This document shows, one piece after another, positions 18,211 through 27,674 of a DNA stretch of 64,000 nt. The position numbers and the translations under genes were made by a program. Position 1 is the first letter of the stretch. Each line of letters begins with the position of its first letter. Source of the stretch: Halobacteriovorax marinus (GTDB lineage: Bacteria; Bdellovibrionota; Bacteriovoracia; Bacteriovoracales; Bacteriovoracaceae); NCBI GenBank assembly GCA_002163155.1, contig MAAO01000006.1:248001-312000 (forward strand), in the 5' to 3' direction. The notes below the pieces were generated by a model. That model did no database searches, was not told the DNA's origin, and was given only the letters and a program-made list of their open reading frames with translations.

Positions 18211-18227
18211 TATAACAATATGTTATA
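18211..18227. promoter_or_regulatory. LysR-type operator candidate
   Basis: ATAAC and GTTAT form a perfect inverted repeat with a 5-base spacer, giving the T-N11-A pattern of LysR binding sites. It sits 8 bases before the LysR start and about 90 bases from the divergent phosphoesterase gene. Probable autoregulatory site (inference). Confidence 0.5.
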
Positions 18228-18234
18228 GTAAGTT

Positions 18235-19119
18235 ATGAATTACAATTTTAATTACTTACACTGTTTCACCGTTCTTGCAGATACTCTAAATTTCTCTAGA
18301 GCTGGGAAGCTCTTAAAGATTGCTCAACCGGCAGTCTCTAGAAATATAAAAAATCTAGAAGAACAAATGGGAGTGGACCTCTTTTTTAGGACGAATAAAC
18401 AAGTGACACTCACTCCTGCTGGACTAAAGTTGAAGGGGGAATTAAGTGGAGTTCTCGAATCTATAAATGATTCCTTAAAGATCGTGGCCGAGGGGGCGAG
18501 AGAAATTAGTGGGCACATCAGAGTTGGGGCGATGCCTGAATCTGGAAGATTTGATATTGCTCCTCTTATGCAAAAATTTGTAAAAAATAACCCTGGGGTC
18601 ACTTATCAGTTAGAACTTTTAAGTAATGTTGAACTTGATAGGAAATTAAAGTCGAATGAATTAGATTTTATTTTCGGTTTAACAGAGAATATTTCTGAAG
18701 GGAAGAGATCTTATAAATTGGTAGATCAAAAATCATACTTAGTGACTTCTCCAAAGTCTGATTCATTTTCTAGTGGAAAAATATCTGATGTGGATTTTGT
18801 TGGTTATAGGATAAATGATCCATTACTAGAGATATATTTTAAAGAGCACTATCCCAAATCATCTTATAATAAAGCCTCTATCAAATTTATCATTAATGAT
18901 CATGAGGCGTTAATTGAACTCATCAAAAAAAATACCAACCTCTATGGTGTTCTTCCTGAGCATAGCTTTCCTGTTAAGGAAGCTCTTAAAAAGAGAAGTA
19001 TAGTCATTGTGAGAAATAAATTTGTGGCAAGCTCGATCTACTTATCAACAAATGAGATGAATCAATATACTAAATTATTTAAAGAGTTTATTGGATTTAC
19101 TTTGAATAGGTACAAATAA
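18235..19119 (+). CDS. LysR-family transcriptional regulator
   Basis: 294 residues. The N-terminal winged helix-turn-helix covers about 1-60 (LNFSRAGKLLKIAQPAVSRN is the LysR signature). A substrate-binding domain follows (about 90-290) but its ligand is not predictable. Normal length. A perfect inverted repeat with LysR T-N11-A spacing lies 8 bases before the ATG, so autoregulation or control of the divergent phosphoesterase gene is plausible. No Shine-Dalgarno sequence precedes the start. Confidence 0.93.
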   Translation: MNYNFNYLHCFTVLADTLNFSRAGKLLKIAQPAVSRNIKNLEEQMGVDLFFRTNKQVTLTPAGLKLKGELSGVLESINDSLKIVAEGAREISGHIRVGAMPESGRFDIAPLMQKFVKNNPGVTYQLELLSNVELDRKLKSNELDFIFGLTENISEGKRSYKLVDQKSYLVTSPKSDSFSSGKISDVDFVGYRINDPLLEIYFKEHYPKSSYNKASIKFIINDHEALIELIKKNTNLYGVLPEHSFPVKEALKKRSIVIVRNKFVASSIYLSTNEMNQYTKLFKEFIGFTLNRYK

Positions 19120-19124
19120 GTATA

Positions 19125-19165
19125 AAGTTCTTTTTGGATTTAGAATGTAAGACCAAAAAGAACTT
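19125..19165. terminator. Bidirectional hairpin terminator between convergent genes
   Basis: A 13-base perfect inverted repeat (AAGTTCTTTTTGG and its complement) with a 15-base loop sits between the ends of the LysR gene and the acyl-CoA dehydrogenase gene. The T-rich arm serves one strand and the A-rich arm the other. Confidence 0.6.
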
Positions 19166-19176
19166 CGTACTAAATA

Positions 19177-20325
19177 TTATTTTGAAGTACTATTTAATTT
19201 TAATAGTTCTTTAGCGATGATCATAATCATAACTTCATTAGTACCAGCACCGATTTCGTTAAGCTTATTATCTCTCATCATTCTCTCAACTGGGAACTCT
19301 CTAGAGTAACCGTACCCACCGTGAAGTTGGATAGCATCAAGAGCGATCTTAGTCGCCATCTTAGGAATCTGCAGTTTTACTTGAGCAGCTACAACTGCGC
19401 CTTTCTTACCGTCATCATATTCTTTAGCAACTGTGTAAAGAAATCTTCTCATCATTTCAGTTTCAGTGGCCATCTCTGCCACCATCTTTTGAATCATTTG
19501 GTAGTTTCCAATAGGTTTTCCAAACTGCTCTCTTTCTCCTGCATATTTGATACATTGATCAACACAAGCTTGAGCAATTCCTAGAGAAATACCAGCAATA
19601 GTTATTCTCTCTAGTTCAAGGTTCTTCATCATGTGATAAATTGAATCACCTTCATTACCAACAAGAGCGGTATGAGGAACTTTACACTTATCAAAAACAA
19701 GTTCACCAGTAGGGGATGCTCTCATACCCATTTTATGAATTGGCTTTCCAATTGAAAAACCTTCAGCACCTTTTTCTATAATGAAAGTCGAGAGGTTCTT
19801 TCTCTCTGGTCCAGTTCTCGTATAGACGTAAGCAAGATCTGCATACTCAGCATTTGTGATCCACATTTTTGACCCATTAATTAGGTAGTGGTCATCTTTT
19901 CTTTCAGCTTTTGTTTGGATACCAACAGCGTCTGAACCATATTCAGGTTCACTCATTCCCATACAGCCTATGTGCTCACCAGAAATAAGTTTTGGGAGAT
20001 ATTTTGCTTTTTGTTCTGGGCTTGCATTATTTTGGATATTGTTCACGCAAAGAATTGTGTGGGCTAAATAGCTTAGAGTTGATGAGGCACATGCCTTACC
20101 AAATTCTTCCATAACAATAGTTGCAGCAACTGCACCCATTCCTGCTCCACCATATTCTGGATCAGCAGTAATTCCTAAAACTCCAAGCTCTCCCATTTTT
20201 TTGAAGGCCTTAAGGTTAAAGGATTCTTCTGTATCATGCTTTTCAGCGACAGGAGCGAGTTCGTTCTTTGCGAAGTCTGCGCAAAGTTCTTTAATTTGTT
20301 TTTCTTCTTCAGTAAAAAACCACAT
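19177..20325 (-). CDS. Acyl-CoA dehydrogenase, isovaleryl-CoA dehydrogenase-like
   Basis: 382 residues. Typical motifs: MSEPEYGSDAVG, WITNAE, LHGGYGYSREFP. The position of the usual C-terminal catalytic Glu is Gly (NEIGAGTNEV), while Glu239 stands in LELERITIAG. This shift of the catalytic base to helix G is the signature of isovaleryl-CoA dehydrogenase, so leucine breakdown is the best guess. No carboxylase or other leucine-pathway gene is adjacent. It ends facing the LysR gene across a strong inverted repeat. Confidence 0.88.
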   Translation of the reverse strand: MWFFTEEEKQIKELCADFAKNELAPVAEKHDTEESFNLKAFKKMGELGVLGITADPEYGGAGMGAVAATIVMEEFGKACASSTLSYLAHTILCVNNIQNNASPEQKAKYLPKLISGEHIGCMGMSEPEYGSDAVGIQTKAERKDDHYLINGSKMWITNAEYADLAYVYTRTGPERKNLSTFIIEKGAEGFSIGKPIHKMGMRASPTGELVFDKCKVPHTALVGNEGDSIYHMMKNLELERITIAGISLGIAQACVDQCIKYAGEREQFGKPIGNYQMIQKMVAEMATETEMMRRFLYTVAKEYDDGKKGAVVAAQVKLQIPKMATKIALDAIQLHGGYGYSREFPVERMMRDNKLNEIGAGTNEVMIMIIAKELLKLNSTSK

Positions 20326-20511
20326 GTGGAATACCTCTTTCTTGAGTCTTTTTTTGTGTCTCCATTGTGAGACGAATGAGCTTTTGACGCACTTTTATAT
20401 CAAAATCTAAGAAAGTCTGACAAGTGTCACTTGCTTGAGTCATTTCATTTAAAAGATGCTTTACATCATTTTAAACAAATTGATAGAATTTTAGGGGTTT
20501 AAGGGATAATC

Positions 20512-22272
20512 ATGGAAGATTTAAGTACAGACAAGAGGTATTCATTGAGTCTAACGACACCCGTCGCGCGGGACGCTGACGCAGTATTTCCAGGTGAAAA
20601 CTGGTTTCTCTATTGGAAGACATCGTCTTCTCTATGGAAGTCTAAATTAGAAGAGTTTAGTAAGGGCGTAAAAATTCTCGTTCCTATTAATTGGGCATTT
20701 CATTCAGACACTGGTGATAATTACGATTTTGCAGAAACAAAACCAGAAACAGATTTAAAAAAATTATTCAACATAGCTGGTGAGCTTGGGAAAGAGTTAA
20801 TTTTCCTCATGCCTATAACACCGGTTCCTTTTTTACCCAACGGTGGAATTCCACATTTATTGGCCAGGTCTATAGCTCTAAATAGTGAGGGGATGGCCTA
20901 TGGAATTGTAGACAATGAAGAAAATCTCCATAAGTTATTTTCTTTTTACGATCCACGAGTCTTTCAAGCCTATTCAAAGTTTTGCGCCAAGTTTGGTCAA
21001 TACATTTCTGAACAAGGTATCTCATGTGATATCTATGGTTATGTTTCGGGAAGAATGGAAAAAGAAGAATATGTAAGTTTTGTTGATGATCACTCTCAAG
21101 TTTTTGACCAAGCTTTTGGAAGATTCCTAAGAGCTAGAGCTGAAAATCAACAAACTGATTTTAAGGGAATTGAATCCTTAGAGGAAGAATCTCTAGTAAA
21201 AGCAGAATTTAAAAATACGATATCTTCACTTTATCAAGATTCACTTTCTTCGAGTGTATCTGCCAACTGGGAAGGAGTGCTGGAGTTCTCTTTTCTAGGT
21301 AGCTCTTCGAGAGACCTTTTAAATCGCATGAGCGGAAACGATCACACCAGTGATTACTCCCATGACATATCGACAATAATTGGAAAGGGCTTTATTCCTT
21401 CTTCTATTTTACTACCACAGAGAAAGAAGAAAGGGGTGCTTGGAAGACAGCTTGTTGAAATGGTTAACAATACCTTAGTTGGTCAGAAATTAGCTCTTGA
21501 TGATGCTTATGAAAGAGAAGGAGTTCAATTTTCTTTTTTGAACACATTTAATCTCGTTCAACTCGATACTAGAAAAAATAAGTGGAATGACTTTGGTCTA
21601 GTTAATTATTTAGATAGTACCTATCACAATTGTTTTTCTTACTTGAATGAAGAGTCCTTCTCATGGAATGAGGAAACACCAATTGAAGAGCAATTTTACT
21701 TTGTCTTAGGAAGAGAATTAGATGAAAAGAAATTTAGAACTATTTTAAAGATATTCATGAACGGAGGAAAGGTCATCCTTGATAACTCTGATCTAGATAT
21801 AACTTTAAAAAGAAGATTAGAATCCTTTTTTCTTGAGAATAATTTAGAAGTTGAAAAAGTAAACTTTCTTACTGATGTAAGCTATACACATTTAGGAGAA
21901 GGGCAGCTTGTTGTTTTTAATGGTGAAAAATTATCAACGAGAAGTTCCAATGATAGATATAATTTTTGGTTAAAACTCATAGGGACTTTTGAAATTCAGC
22001 ATATTATTGTAGAGGCCAGTGACCAGTTAGAGTATTTTTGGCGAACGAGAAACTCTTCAACGAATGAGTTGAACTACGAAGAAGTGAGAAGGGTTAGTGT
22101 TTATAATCCCACAAGTTATAAGAAGAAGTTTAGATTAAAGTTTGCTAAGAACTTTGCTCTTTTAAAAATAATAGATGAAATAAATTGTAATGTAACAAGC
22201 CAGCCACATGAAGTGACAGGTGAACTTCTTCCTGATGGATCAGTATCGGTTGATTTTGGTGTATTTTCATAG
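20512..22272 (+). CDS. Putative glycoside-hydrolase-like TIM-barrel protein
   Basis: 586 residues, no signal peptide. Residues about 28-115 resemble the start of a clan GH-A barrel (GH42/GH35): a Trp-x-x-His near the end of an early strand, then YDFAETKPETDLKKLF and LGKELIFLMPITPVPF. I cannot place the two catalytic Glu residues, so enzymatic activity is uncertain, and the resemblance may be only of fold. The C-terminal half has beta-rich segments. It precedes a small unknown gene by 6 bases. The name is tentative. Confidence 0.5.
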   Translation: MEDLSTDKRYSLSLTTPVARDADAVFPGENWFLYWKTSSSLWKSKLEEFSKGVKILVPINWAFHSDTGDNYDFAETKPETDLKKLFNIAGELGKELIFLMPITPVPFLPNGGIPHLLARSIALNSEGMAYGIVDNEENLHKLFSFYDPRVFQAYSKFCAKFGQYISEQGISCDIYGYVSGRMEKEEYVSFVDDHSQVFDQAFGRFLRARAENQQTDFKGIESLEEESLVKAEFKNTISSLYQDSLSSSVSANWEGVLEFSFLGSSSRDLLNRMSGNDHTSDYSHDISTIIGKGFIPSSILLPQRKKKGVLGRQLVEMVNNTLVGQKLALDDAYEREGVQFSFLNTFNLVQLDTRKNKWNDFGLVNYLDSTYHNCFSYLNEESFSWNEETPIEEQFYFVLGRELDEKKFRTILKIFMNGGKVILDNSDLDITLKRRLESFFLENNLEVEKVNFLTDVSYTHLGEGQLVVFNGEKLSTRSSNDRYNFWLKLIGTFEIQHIIVEASDQLEYFWRTRNSSTNELNYEEVRRVSVYNPTSYKKKFRLKFAKNFALLKIIDEINCNVTSQPHEVTGELLPDGSVSVDFGVFS

Positions 22273-22278
22273 GTGTAA

Positions 22279-22689
22279 ATGATGAATAAATTAATCGCAA
22301 TTTATAAGTATAAGTCTCATGTTGTTGAAGGTGAACTCTCTGGAGGAGCTTACTTTTTGATGAGTATGCTTTCTGAAGATGGACCCCTAGAAAAAAATCT
22401 TCTTGATAAAATTAGTAACGACTTTTTCTTAGTCTCTAGCACTGTCGGCGAAGATTACGGTCCCTTTGAAAGCCTAGAAGATTTAAGTAAATTTTGCTTC
22501 TCAATATGCACTGAGCTTAAGTCTCCATATGTAACACTTCATTCTTTAGAAGAGTTCAATGCTCTAATTGAAAAATCAGCCAATTTAACTGAGTTACTTT
22601 CTGACCTTCAGAGTGAAGGAAACCTGTTGGAGAATGTAGCTATTACGCAGAAGAAATCTCTGATGCAAAGAGTATTTGATAGAGTCTGA
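22279..22689 (+). CDS. Small protein of unknown function
   Basis: 136 residues, acidic, no signal peptide or membrane segment. Two adjacent ATG codons (22279, 22282) are possible starts; the AGGTG upstream fits the second slightly better. It follows the glycosidase-like gene by 6 bases and is presumably co-transcribed with it. Nothing in the sequence identifies a family. The next gene starts 130 bases later. Confidence 0.7.
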   Translation: MMNKLIAIYKYKSHVVEGELSGGAYFLMSMLSEDGPLEKNLLDKISNDFFLVSSTVGEDYGPFESLEDLSKFCFSICTELKSPYVTLHSLEEFNALIEKSANLTELLSDLQSEGNLLENVAITQKKSLMQRVFDRV

Positions 22690-22820
22690 TTGTTCCCGTC
22701 CGCTATGTAACACCTTAATAATAGGTTTATTATCAAGAAAAATTGCGGATTCTCTTAATTATTTTCTTGGCCCCTTTTGTTAAAATCTTAAGAACCACTT
22801 GAGTTTTATAAAAGGATTCT

Positions 22821-23525
22821 ATGAAGACAAGATTAATTTACTTCGATGAAAATACTGAAAACCACGATTGTTTTAATACTATCTTAAAAAATGATTTTGA
22901 GGTTTCTCTATTTAGTGACCGTGAAAAATTATTAAAAACCCTCTCTCTAAACAATAGGGTTGATATTATTCTCATTGATAATCACTTCGAGAGTGGAAAC
23001 TTCTTTGAGTTTTTAAAGGACATTGAGGTGACTGTAGATCGCTCTGTAGTTGGAATAGTACTGATCTCTAGTGAGAATAAAGTTCTAAATAGGATCAAGG
23101 CCTTTGAGTTTGGGGTTGATGATTTTCTTATAAAACCAATTACAACAGCAGAGATAATCGTTCGCTTATTAAATAAAGCGAATAAACATAAAGTATCTAA
23201 GAATAACTTAGTGAAGTATGGAAATCTTCTTATAGATTTTTCAAAACAAAGAGCAACCATTGGAAGTAAATTAATTTCTCTGACTCCTATAGAGTTTAAA
23301 ATTCTCACTGCACTCGTTAAGAAGCCAAACAGGATTCACTCTAAAGAAGAGTTGTGTAATCTATTTTGGAAAGATGAAGAGAAGAGGAAATGTCACTCCA
23401 TAGATACTCATATCTGTAATCTTAGAAGGAAAATTTCGAACTTTAATTACTCAATCAAGGCGAGTAAGGGCAAAGGGGTGAGCCTTCTAAAAAAAGATAT
23501 GAGGACTAATTTTCAGAGTATCTAA
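22821..23525 (+). CDS. OmpR-family response regulator (orphan)
   Basis: 234 residues. Receiver domain about 1-125 with the acidic pair at 9-10, phospho-acceptor Asp53 (LIDNH), and the conserved Lys in LIKPI. The output domain, about 130-225, is an OmpR-type winged helix (LTPIEFKILTALVKKPNRI and SIDTHICNLRRKI). No histidine kinase lies nearby, so its partner is unknown. Its 3' end overlaps the convergent phosphodiesterase gene by 20 bases. AAAGGA precedes the ATG. Confidence 0.88.
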   Translation: MKTRLIYFDENTENHDCFNTILKNDFEVSLFSDREKLLKTLSLNNRVDIILIDNHFESGNFFEFLKDIEVTVDRSVVGIVLISSENKVLNRIKAFEFGVDDFLIKPITTAEIIVRLLNKANKHKVSKNNLVKYGNLLIDFSKQRATIGSKLISLTPIEFKILTALVKKPNRIHSKEELCNLFWKDEEKRKCHSIDTHICNLRRKISNFNYSIKASKGKGVSLLKKDMRTNFQSI

Positions 23526-24333
23526 GTTTAGCACTTATAGCTTTATGATCAGAGCCATCTAATTCATCATGTACTTTCGAGTCGATGACTTCTAAGTCTC
23601 TGACGAAGATGAAATCGAGAATCCAACCTAGCATTCTCTTTCTAGTATCATTCTTGAAAAGAACTTCTTTAAAGCCAAGTTTCTGAGTTATCTTTCTAAG
23701 GAAGACTTGTTTCTCTAAGGTCCATGTATTGAAGTCTCCTGCAAAAATGGCAGGACCATCGTGATCTTTAATTATTTTTGCAGCATCATTTAATTGAGAA
23801 TAGAGAGAAAATGAGGGCACAAAGTTAATGGCATGAATGTTTACAACCATTAACTCCCTTTCTGAGTTTTTGATAGGGTACTTGGTAAAGAGAGTTAATT
23901 TTGGCGTACCTACTATAGGCTCTCTTTTTTTACTTCTTAGGTATCTCTTCCATGAAGTTTTAACTTTTGAGCCTGTGGCAATCCCTGTATGAAATCCCGA
24001 TTTTTTAAAGACGAAGGATGTGGCTGTTTCATAGGAAATGCTATCGTTACTACTGAAGATATCAATCAGTTCTGGTTTCGTGAGCATTTCTTGGATGAGG
24101 AAGAGATCGAATTTATCTAATTGAGACTCATATTGTTCAAACCATTGAACGTACTCTGCTTTATAAATATTCCAAACAAATAAATTGATTTCATCTCCGT
24201 CAATTTCATTTAATTTCGTTTGACCAAAATGTTTTAGGACTTGGCTGTCTTTAGGAACGTAGATTCCCGGCCATGCCAACAGGGAAGTAGAGCTGAAGAT
24301 GAGTAAATAAAAAAACATTAACCTTAGCTTCAA
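23506..24333 (-). CDS. Secreted endonuclease/exonuclease/phosphatase-family protein
   Basis: 275 residues from a TTG start with AGAGG five bases upstream. A signal peptide (about 1-20, ending SLLA) is followed by the EEP fold: VWNIYK, LIQEM (metal Glu), MVVNIHAINF, AGDFNTW (catalytic Asp/Asn), LDFIFVRD and GSDHKAISAKL. All main catalytic positions are present. The secreted EEP group includes DNases and phospho- or sphingolipid-hydrolysing enzymes; I cannot say which. Such an enzyme could act on prey material (inference). Convergent with the upstream response regulator, 108 bases from the next one. Confidence 0.85.
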   Translation of the reverse strand: MKLRLMFFYLLIFSSTSLLAWPGIYVPKDSQVLKHFGQTKLNEIDGDEINLFVWNIYKAEYVQWFEQYESQLDKFDLFLIQEMLTKPELIDIFSSNDSISYETATSFVFKKSGFHTGIATGSKVKTSWKRYLRSKKREPIVGTPKLTLFTKYPIKNSERELMVVNIHAINFVPSFSLYSQLNDAAKIIKDHDGPAIFAGDFNTWTLEKQVFLRKITQKLGFKEVLFKNDTRKRMLGWILDFIFVRDLEVIDSKVHDELDGSDHKAISAKLRYSEN

Positions 24334-24406
24334 GAAAACCTCTAGGATGCGGGTGAAATGCTATCTTCTAATTAAATAGATCCTTTGTAAAATATTGTTC
24401 CGTGTC

Positions 24407-24435
24407 TTGTAAAATGGGAGATAAGTTGTTGTAAT
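24407..24435 (+). promoter_or_regulatory. Sigma-70-type promoter, probably leaderless, for the response regulator
   Basis: TTGTAA, 17 bases, TGTAAT, then six bases to the ATG at 24442. No ribosome site lies between. Transcription would begin at or near the start codon. Confidence 0.5.
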
Positions 24436-24441
24436 GTATAA

Positions 24442-25125
24442 ATGGATAAGACGAAGAAAAGAGTTTATATAATTGATGACGAACAGGATATGATTGATTC
24501 ATTTTCAGAAGTTCTCTCTAATGAATTTTATGTCGAAAGTGAATCGGATTGTTTAAAGTCTTTAAAATATTTAAAAGATCATCAATTTGACGCCATTCTC
24601 TTGGATATTAATATGCCTATGATGAATGGCTTTGATGTTTTTAGAGAAATTTCTAAATTCATTGATTTATCTTCAACTGCCGTCATGTTTCTTTCCAGTA
24701 TTACAAGTATTCAAACAAAAGTTAAGGGGCTTGATCTCGGAGCTGATGATTACATCATTAAGCCGGTTCTCTCTAAGGAGCTTATTGCTCGAATAAAGAA
24801 TCGAATCAAAAGGTTAGAGCAAAGACCGGTTAAAAATTATAGACATGGTAAGACGACTCTAAATACTGATATCCAGAAAGTTGAATTTGAAGGGGGATTG
24901 GTTGATCTAACTCCCACTGAATATAAACTATTTCTCTTTCTTTGGAAGAGGGCCGATAAAATAGTTTCTAAGGAAGATATTTCAGAAGCTATCTGGGGCC
25001 CAATACAAGTTGGTTACCATACGATAGATACACATATCTCAAATCTGAGAAAAAAAATCCAAGATCCAAGTTTAGAAATCAGGTCTATTAAAAATCAAGG
25101 TGTTATACTCGACTGTCGAATGTAA
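24442..25125 (+). CDS. OmpR-family response regulator (orphan)
   Basis: 227 residues. Receiver with DDE pocket (12-14), Asp55 in LLDINMPMMNGF, and Lys in IIKPV; winged-helix output with LTPTEYKLFLFLWKRADKIV and TIDTHISNLRKKI. Fully canonical, more so than the other regulator on the far side of the phosphodiesterase gene. No Shine-Dalgarno sequence is seen; a -10-like TGTAAT ends exactly six bases before ATG with TTGTAA 17 bases before that, so the transcript may be leaderless. No kinase gene nearby. Confidence 0.93.
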   Translation: MDKTKKRVYIIDDEQDMIDSFSEVLSNEFYVESESDCLKSLKYLKDHQFDAILLDINMPMMNGFDVFREISKFIDLSSTAVMFLSSITSIQTKVKGLDLGADDYIIKPVLSKELIARIKNRIKRLEQRPVKNYRHGKTTLNTDIQKVEFEGGLVDLTPTEYKLFLFLWKRADKIVSKEDISEAIWGPIQVGYHTIDTHISNLRKKIQDPSLEIRSIKNQGVILDCRM

Positions 25126-25202
25126 TCTTTGCTCTCCTGCTTGAATAATCCCTCTGAAACAGTTATGTATCTAGTTGATATATAACAAACCGGAGAAGGA
25201 AG

Positions 25203-26273
25203 TTGAGCGCGACAAAACGTTCTTTATATTCATTTACGCTCGAGGAGCTTCAAGATCATTTAAAAGAAAATGGTTTTGCTAAATTTGCTGCTGATCAAGT
25301 TTATAATTGGATTTTTAAAAGATACACATTTGATATGAGTGAGTGGTCTAATGTCTCTAAGAAGATCAAAGATCACTTAACTGAAACATTTGATTTATCT
25401 CTTCCAAAAATTGTTTGGAATGGATTGAGTACAGATGGTACGAGAAAGTACCTCCTTGGAATGGGAGATTCTAATACAGTTGAAGCTGTTGCAATTCCTG
25501 CAAAAAATAAAAGGTTAACTCTTTGTATCTCTTCGCAAGTTGGCTGTGCAATCGGTTGTACTTTTTGTCACACAGGAACTATGGGATTAACAAGACACCT
25601 TACTACGGGTGAAATTGTTGGTCAGTACCTAGCTGTCACAAAATGGTTACGTGACAAAGTTGATGCAGAAGCTAGGCTCACTAATATTGTCTACATGGGA
25701 CAAGGTGAGCCTCTACATAATTTTGAGAATGTTAAACAAGCAACAAGGTTATTTTTAGAAGAACAGGGGATAGCTCTTGGTCAAAGAAAGATCACTCTTT
25801 CTACGTCTGGTCTCGTTCCACAGATTGAAAAATTACAAGACTTTCCTCCTGTTAATATTGCTATTTCTCTACATGCTGCCCACAACAATATTAGAACAGA
25901 GCTGATGCCAATTAATAAGGCCTACGATTTACAACGTCTCTTTGATGCAATTAAAACAATTCCTTTAAAGGCACATCGTTTTATCACTTACGAATATATT
26001 GTAATTGCGGATCTTAATGACAGACAAGAAGACATCGATGGATTGTGCGAGCTACTTGATACGAAAGTTTCAAAAGTTAACCTTATCCCATTTAACGAAT
26101 ACCCAGAATCGAAATTTAAAAGTCCAAGTGGAGCGAAAGTAGAATGGTTTCAAGAATCTCTAATCAATAGAGGTTATATTTGTACAACTAGAATTACAAA
26201 GGGTGCTGATATTTTAGCGGCATGCGGGCAATTGAAGAGTGAACACGATAAGTTAAATCTTTGGGATGATTAG
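25203..26273 (+). CDS. rlmN: Dual-specificity RNA methyltransferase RlmN
   Basis: 356 residues from a TTG start with GGAGAAGGA just upstream. Radical-SAM cluster Cys115, Cys119, Cys122 (CxxxCxxC), with the methyl-carrying or resolving Cys pair at 108 and 341 (AACGQL). The enzyme methylates C2 of A2503 in 23S rRNA and A37 in some tRNAs. Typical length and motif order. Its last codons overlap the convergent small secreted gene by 4 bases. Confidence 0.95.
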   Translation: MSATKRSLYSFTLEELQDHLKENGFAKFAADQVYNWIFKRYTFDMSEWSNVSKKIKDHLTETFDLSLPKIVWNGLSTDGTRKYLLGMGDSNTVEAVAIPAKNKRLTLCISSQVGCAIGCTFCHTGTMGLTRHLTTGEIVGQYLAVTKWLRDKVDAEARLTNIVYMGQGEPLHNFENVKQATRLFLEEQGIALGQRKITLSTSGLVPQIEKLQDFPPVNIAISLHAAHNNIRTELMPINKAYDLQRLFDAIKTIPLKAHRFITYEYIVIADLNDRQEDIDGLCELLDTKVSKVNLIPFNEYPESKFKSPSGAKVEWFQESLINRGYICTTRITKGADILAACGQLKSEHDKLNLWDD

Positions 26274-26575
26274 TTTTCAGATGATGGATCAAATGGCCAA
26301 GGTTCTACACCTGGCTTTTTGATTTTTGAAGAGGGTGTTCTTTCTGATGAAGGTCCTCTTTTTTTCATAGGTTGTTCATCTTCTTCTGAAGCAACATCTC
26401 TATCGGGGATAGATTTTTCCTCAACCTTATATCCTGATTCCCATTGTCCTTCTTGTACTACTTGACCAGAATGGTCAGGATGTCTCGCAATTTTGATATC
26501 TGGGGCCTTATAACCCTCTGCTGAAGCTTGAAAAGCTATCAAAAAGATGAAAGTACTAAGTAGGGACCATTTCAT
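26270..26575 (-). CDS. Small secreted protein of unknown function
   Basis: 101 residues. A clear signal peptide (about 1-19, ending QASA) precedes a short hydrophilic, Pro/Ser/Glu-rich region that looks intrinsically disordered. No family recognised. It faces rlmN tail to tail and lies about 145 bases from sppA on the other side. Coding status rests on the signal peptide and the open frame; expression is unproven. Confidence 0.6.
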   Translation of the reverse strand: MKWSLLSTFIFLIAFQASAEGYKAPDIKIARHPDHSGQVVQEGQWESGYKVEEKSIPDRDVASEEDEQPMKKRGPSSERTPSSKIKKPGVEPWPFDPSSEN

Positions 26576-26720
26576 ATCGACTCCAAATAAGTTAACTCAC
26601 TCATTTATCGACAAATAAATCAAAAAACCTTAGGGAAACTTTTGGGTTAAGTTTACGTAACCTAATGTTTTTGGGAAGATATAGTTAAATAATAGTATTT
26701 TTTCCTATTTGGAGAATAAA

Positions 26721-27659
26721 GTGCAAACAAAGAACAGAGCAGTCATCGGTATCCTTTTAATGGTTTTCCTCTTTTTTATCATCTTAATGGTCTTTGCTAC
26801 CTATACGGTAAAAGTTTTTAATGATGAGTCTAAAATTTTTGATTCAAATAGTAAGAAAGGTCAGATTGCTGTTGTTGAAGTGACAGGCCCTATAATGAAT
26901 GCGAGGCGAACAGTTGAATTACTTCTTAAGGCGGAAGAGGATAAAACTGTTAAGGCCATAATTATTAGAATTAATTCACCTGGTGGGGCTGTAGGTCCCA
27001 CTCAAGAAATTTACGAAGAGATTAGAAGAATAGATGGTGCATGGGATCCCAAAGATAAAAAATCTAAAGGTAAACCTATCTATGCAAGTTTTGATGCTAT
27101 TGCTGCTAGTGGAGGTTACTACTTGGGAGCTGCTGCTAGAAGAATTTATGCTTCTGCTGGGACGTTGACTGGATCCATTGGCGTCATTATGAATTTTACT
27201 GATTTATCGAAACTTTACGAATTTGTAAAAGTTTCTCCTACTCCTATAAAGGCTGGGAAGTATAAAGATATAGGTTCACCTCATAGACAAATGACTAAGG
27301 AAGAACAAGATATCATGAATGGAATGATCACTGTTGTTCACAAGCAATTCATGAGAGACATCATGGCCACGAGAAAAGATAAAATTAAAGGTGATATAAT
27401 TGATATTGCTCAAGGACAAATTTTTTCTGGAGAAGAGGCCATGAGGCTAGGACTTGTGGATGAACTTGCGGGGCTATGGAAAGCCGGAAGAGCTATTCAT
27501 AAAGAGCTCGGACTTGAAGGGGAGTTTGCTCTTAAGTATATTAAGAAAAAGAAGAAGAGTAACCTCTGGGACTTGATTGATAATTTAGATCAGGCCACAA
27601 GTAATGTAAGATTAAATACAATGGTTAATTATATGCCAATGATGATTTTCGGAAGATAG
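26721..27659 (+). CDS. sppA: Signal peptide peptidase SppA (family S49)
   Basis: 312 residues from the GTG at 26721, preferred over an in-frame TTG 12 bases upstream because GGAG lies six bases before the GTG. One N-terminal membrane segment (about 8-30) anchors it in the inner membrane. The catalytic part contains INSPGGAVGPTQEIYEEI, ASGGYYLGAAA with the nucleophile Ser, and GKYKDIGSPHRQM with the probable base. It cleaves leftover signal peptides and membrane fragments. Single-domain short form. It starts a gene string that runs into lapB. Confidence 0.92.
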   Translation: MQTKNRAVIGILLMVFLFFIILMVFATYTVKVFNDESKIFDSNSKKGQIAVVEVTGPIMNARRTVELLLKAEEDKTVKAIIIRINSPGGAVGPTQEIYEEIRRIDGAWDPKDKKSKGKPIYASFDAIAASGGYYLGAAARRIYASAGTLTGSIGVIMNFTDLSKLYEFVKVSPTPIKAGKYKDIGSPHRQMTKEEQDIMNGMITVVHKQFMRDIMATRKDKIKGDIIDIAQGQIFSGEEAMRLGLVDELAGLWKAGRAIHKELGLEGEFALKYIKKKKKSNLWDLIDNLDQATSNVRLNTMVNYMPMMIFGR

Positions 27660-27674
27660 ATCTAAGGATAGAAG

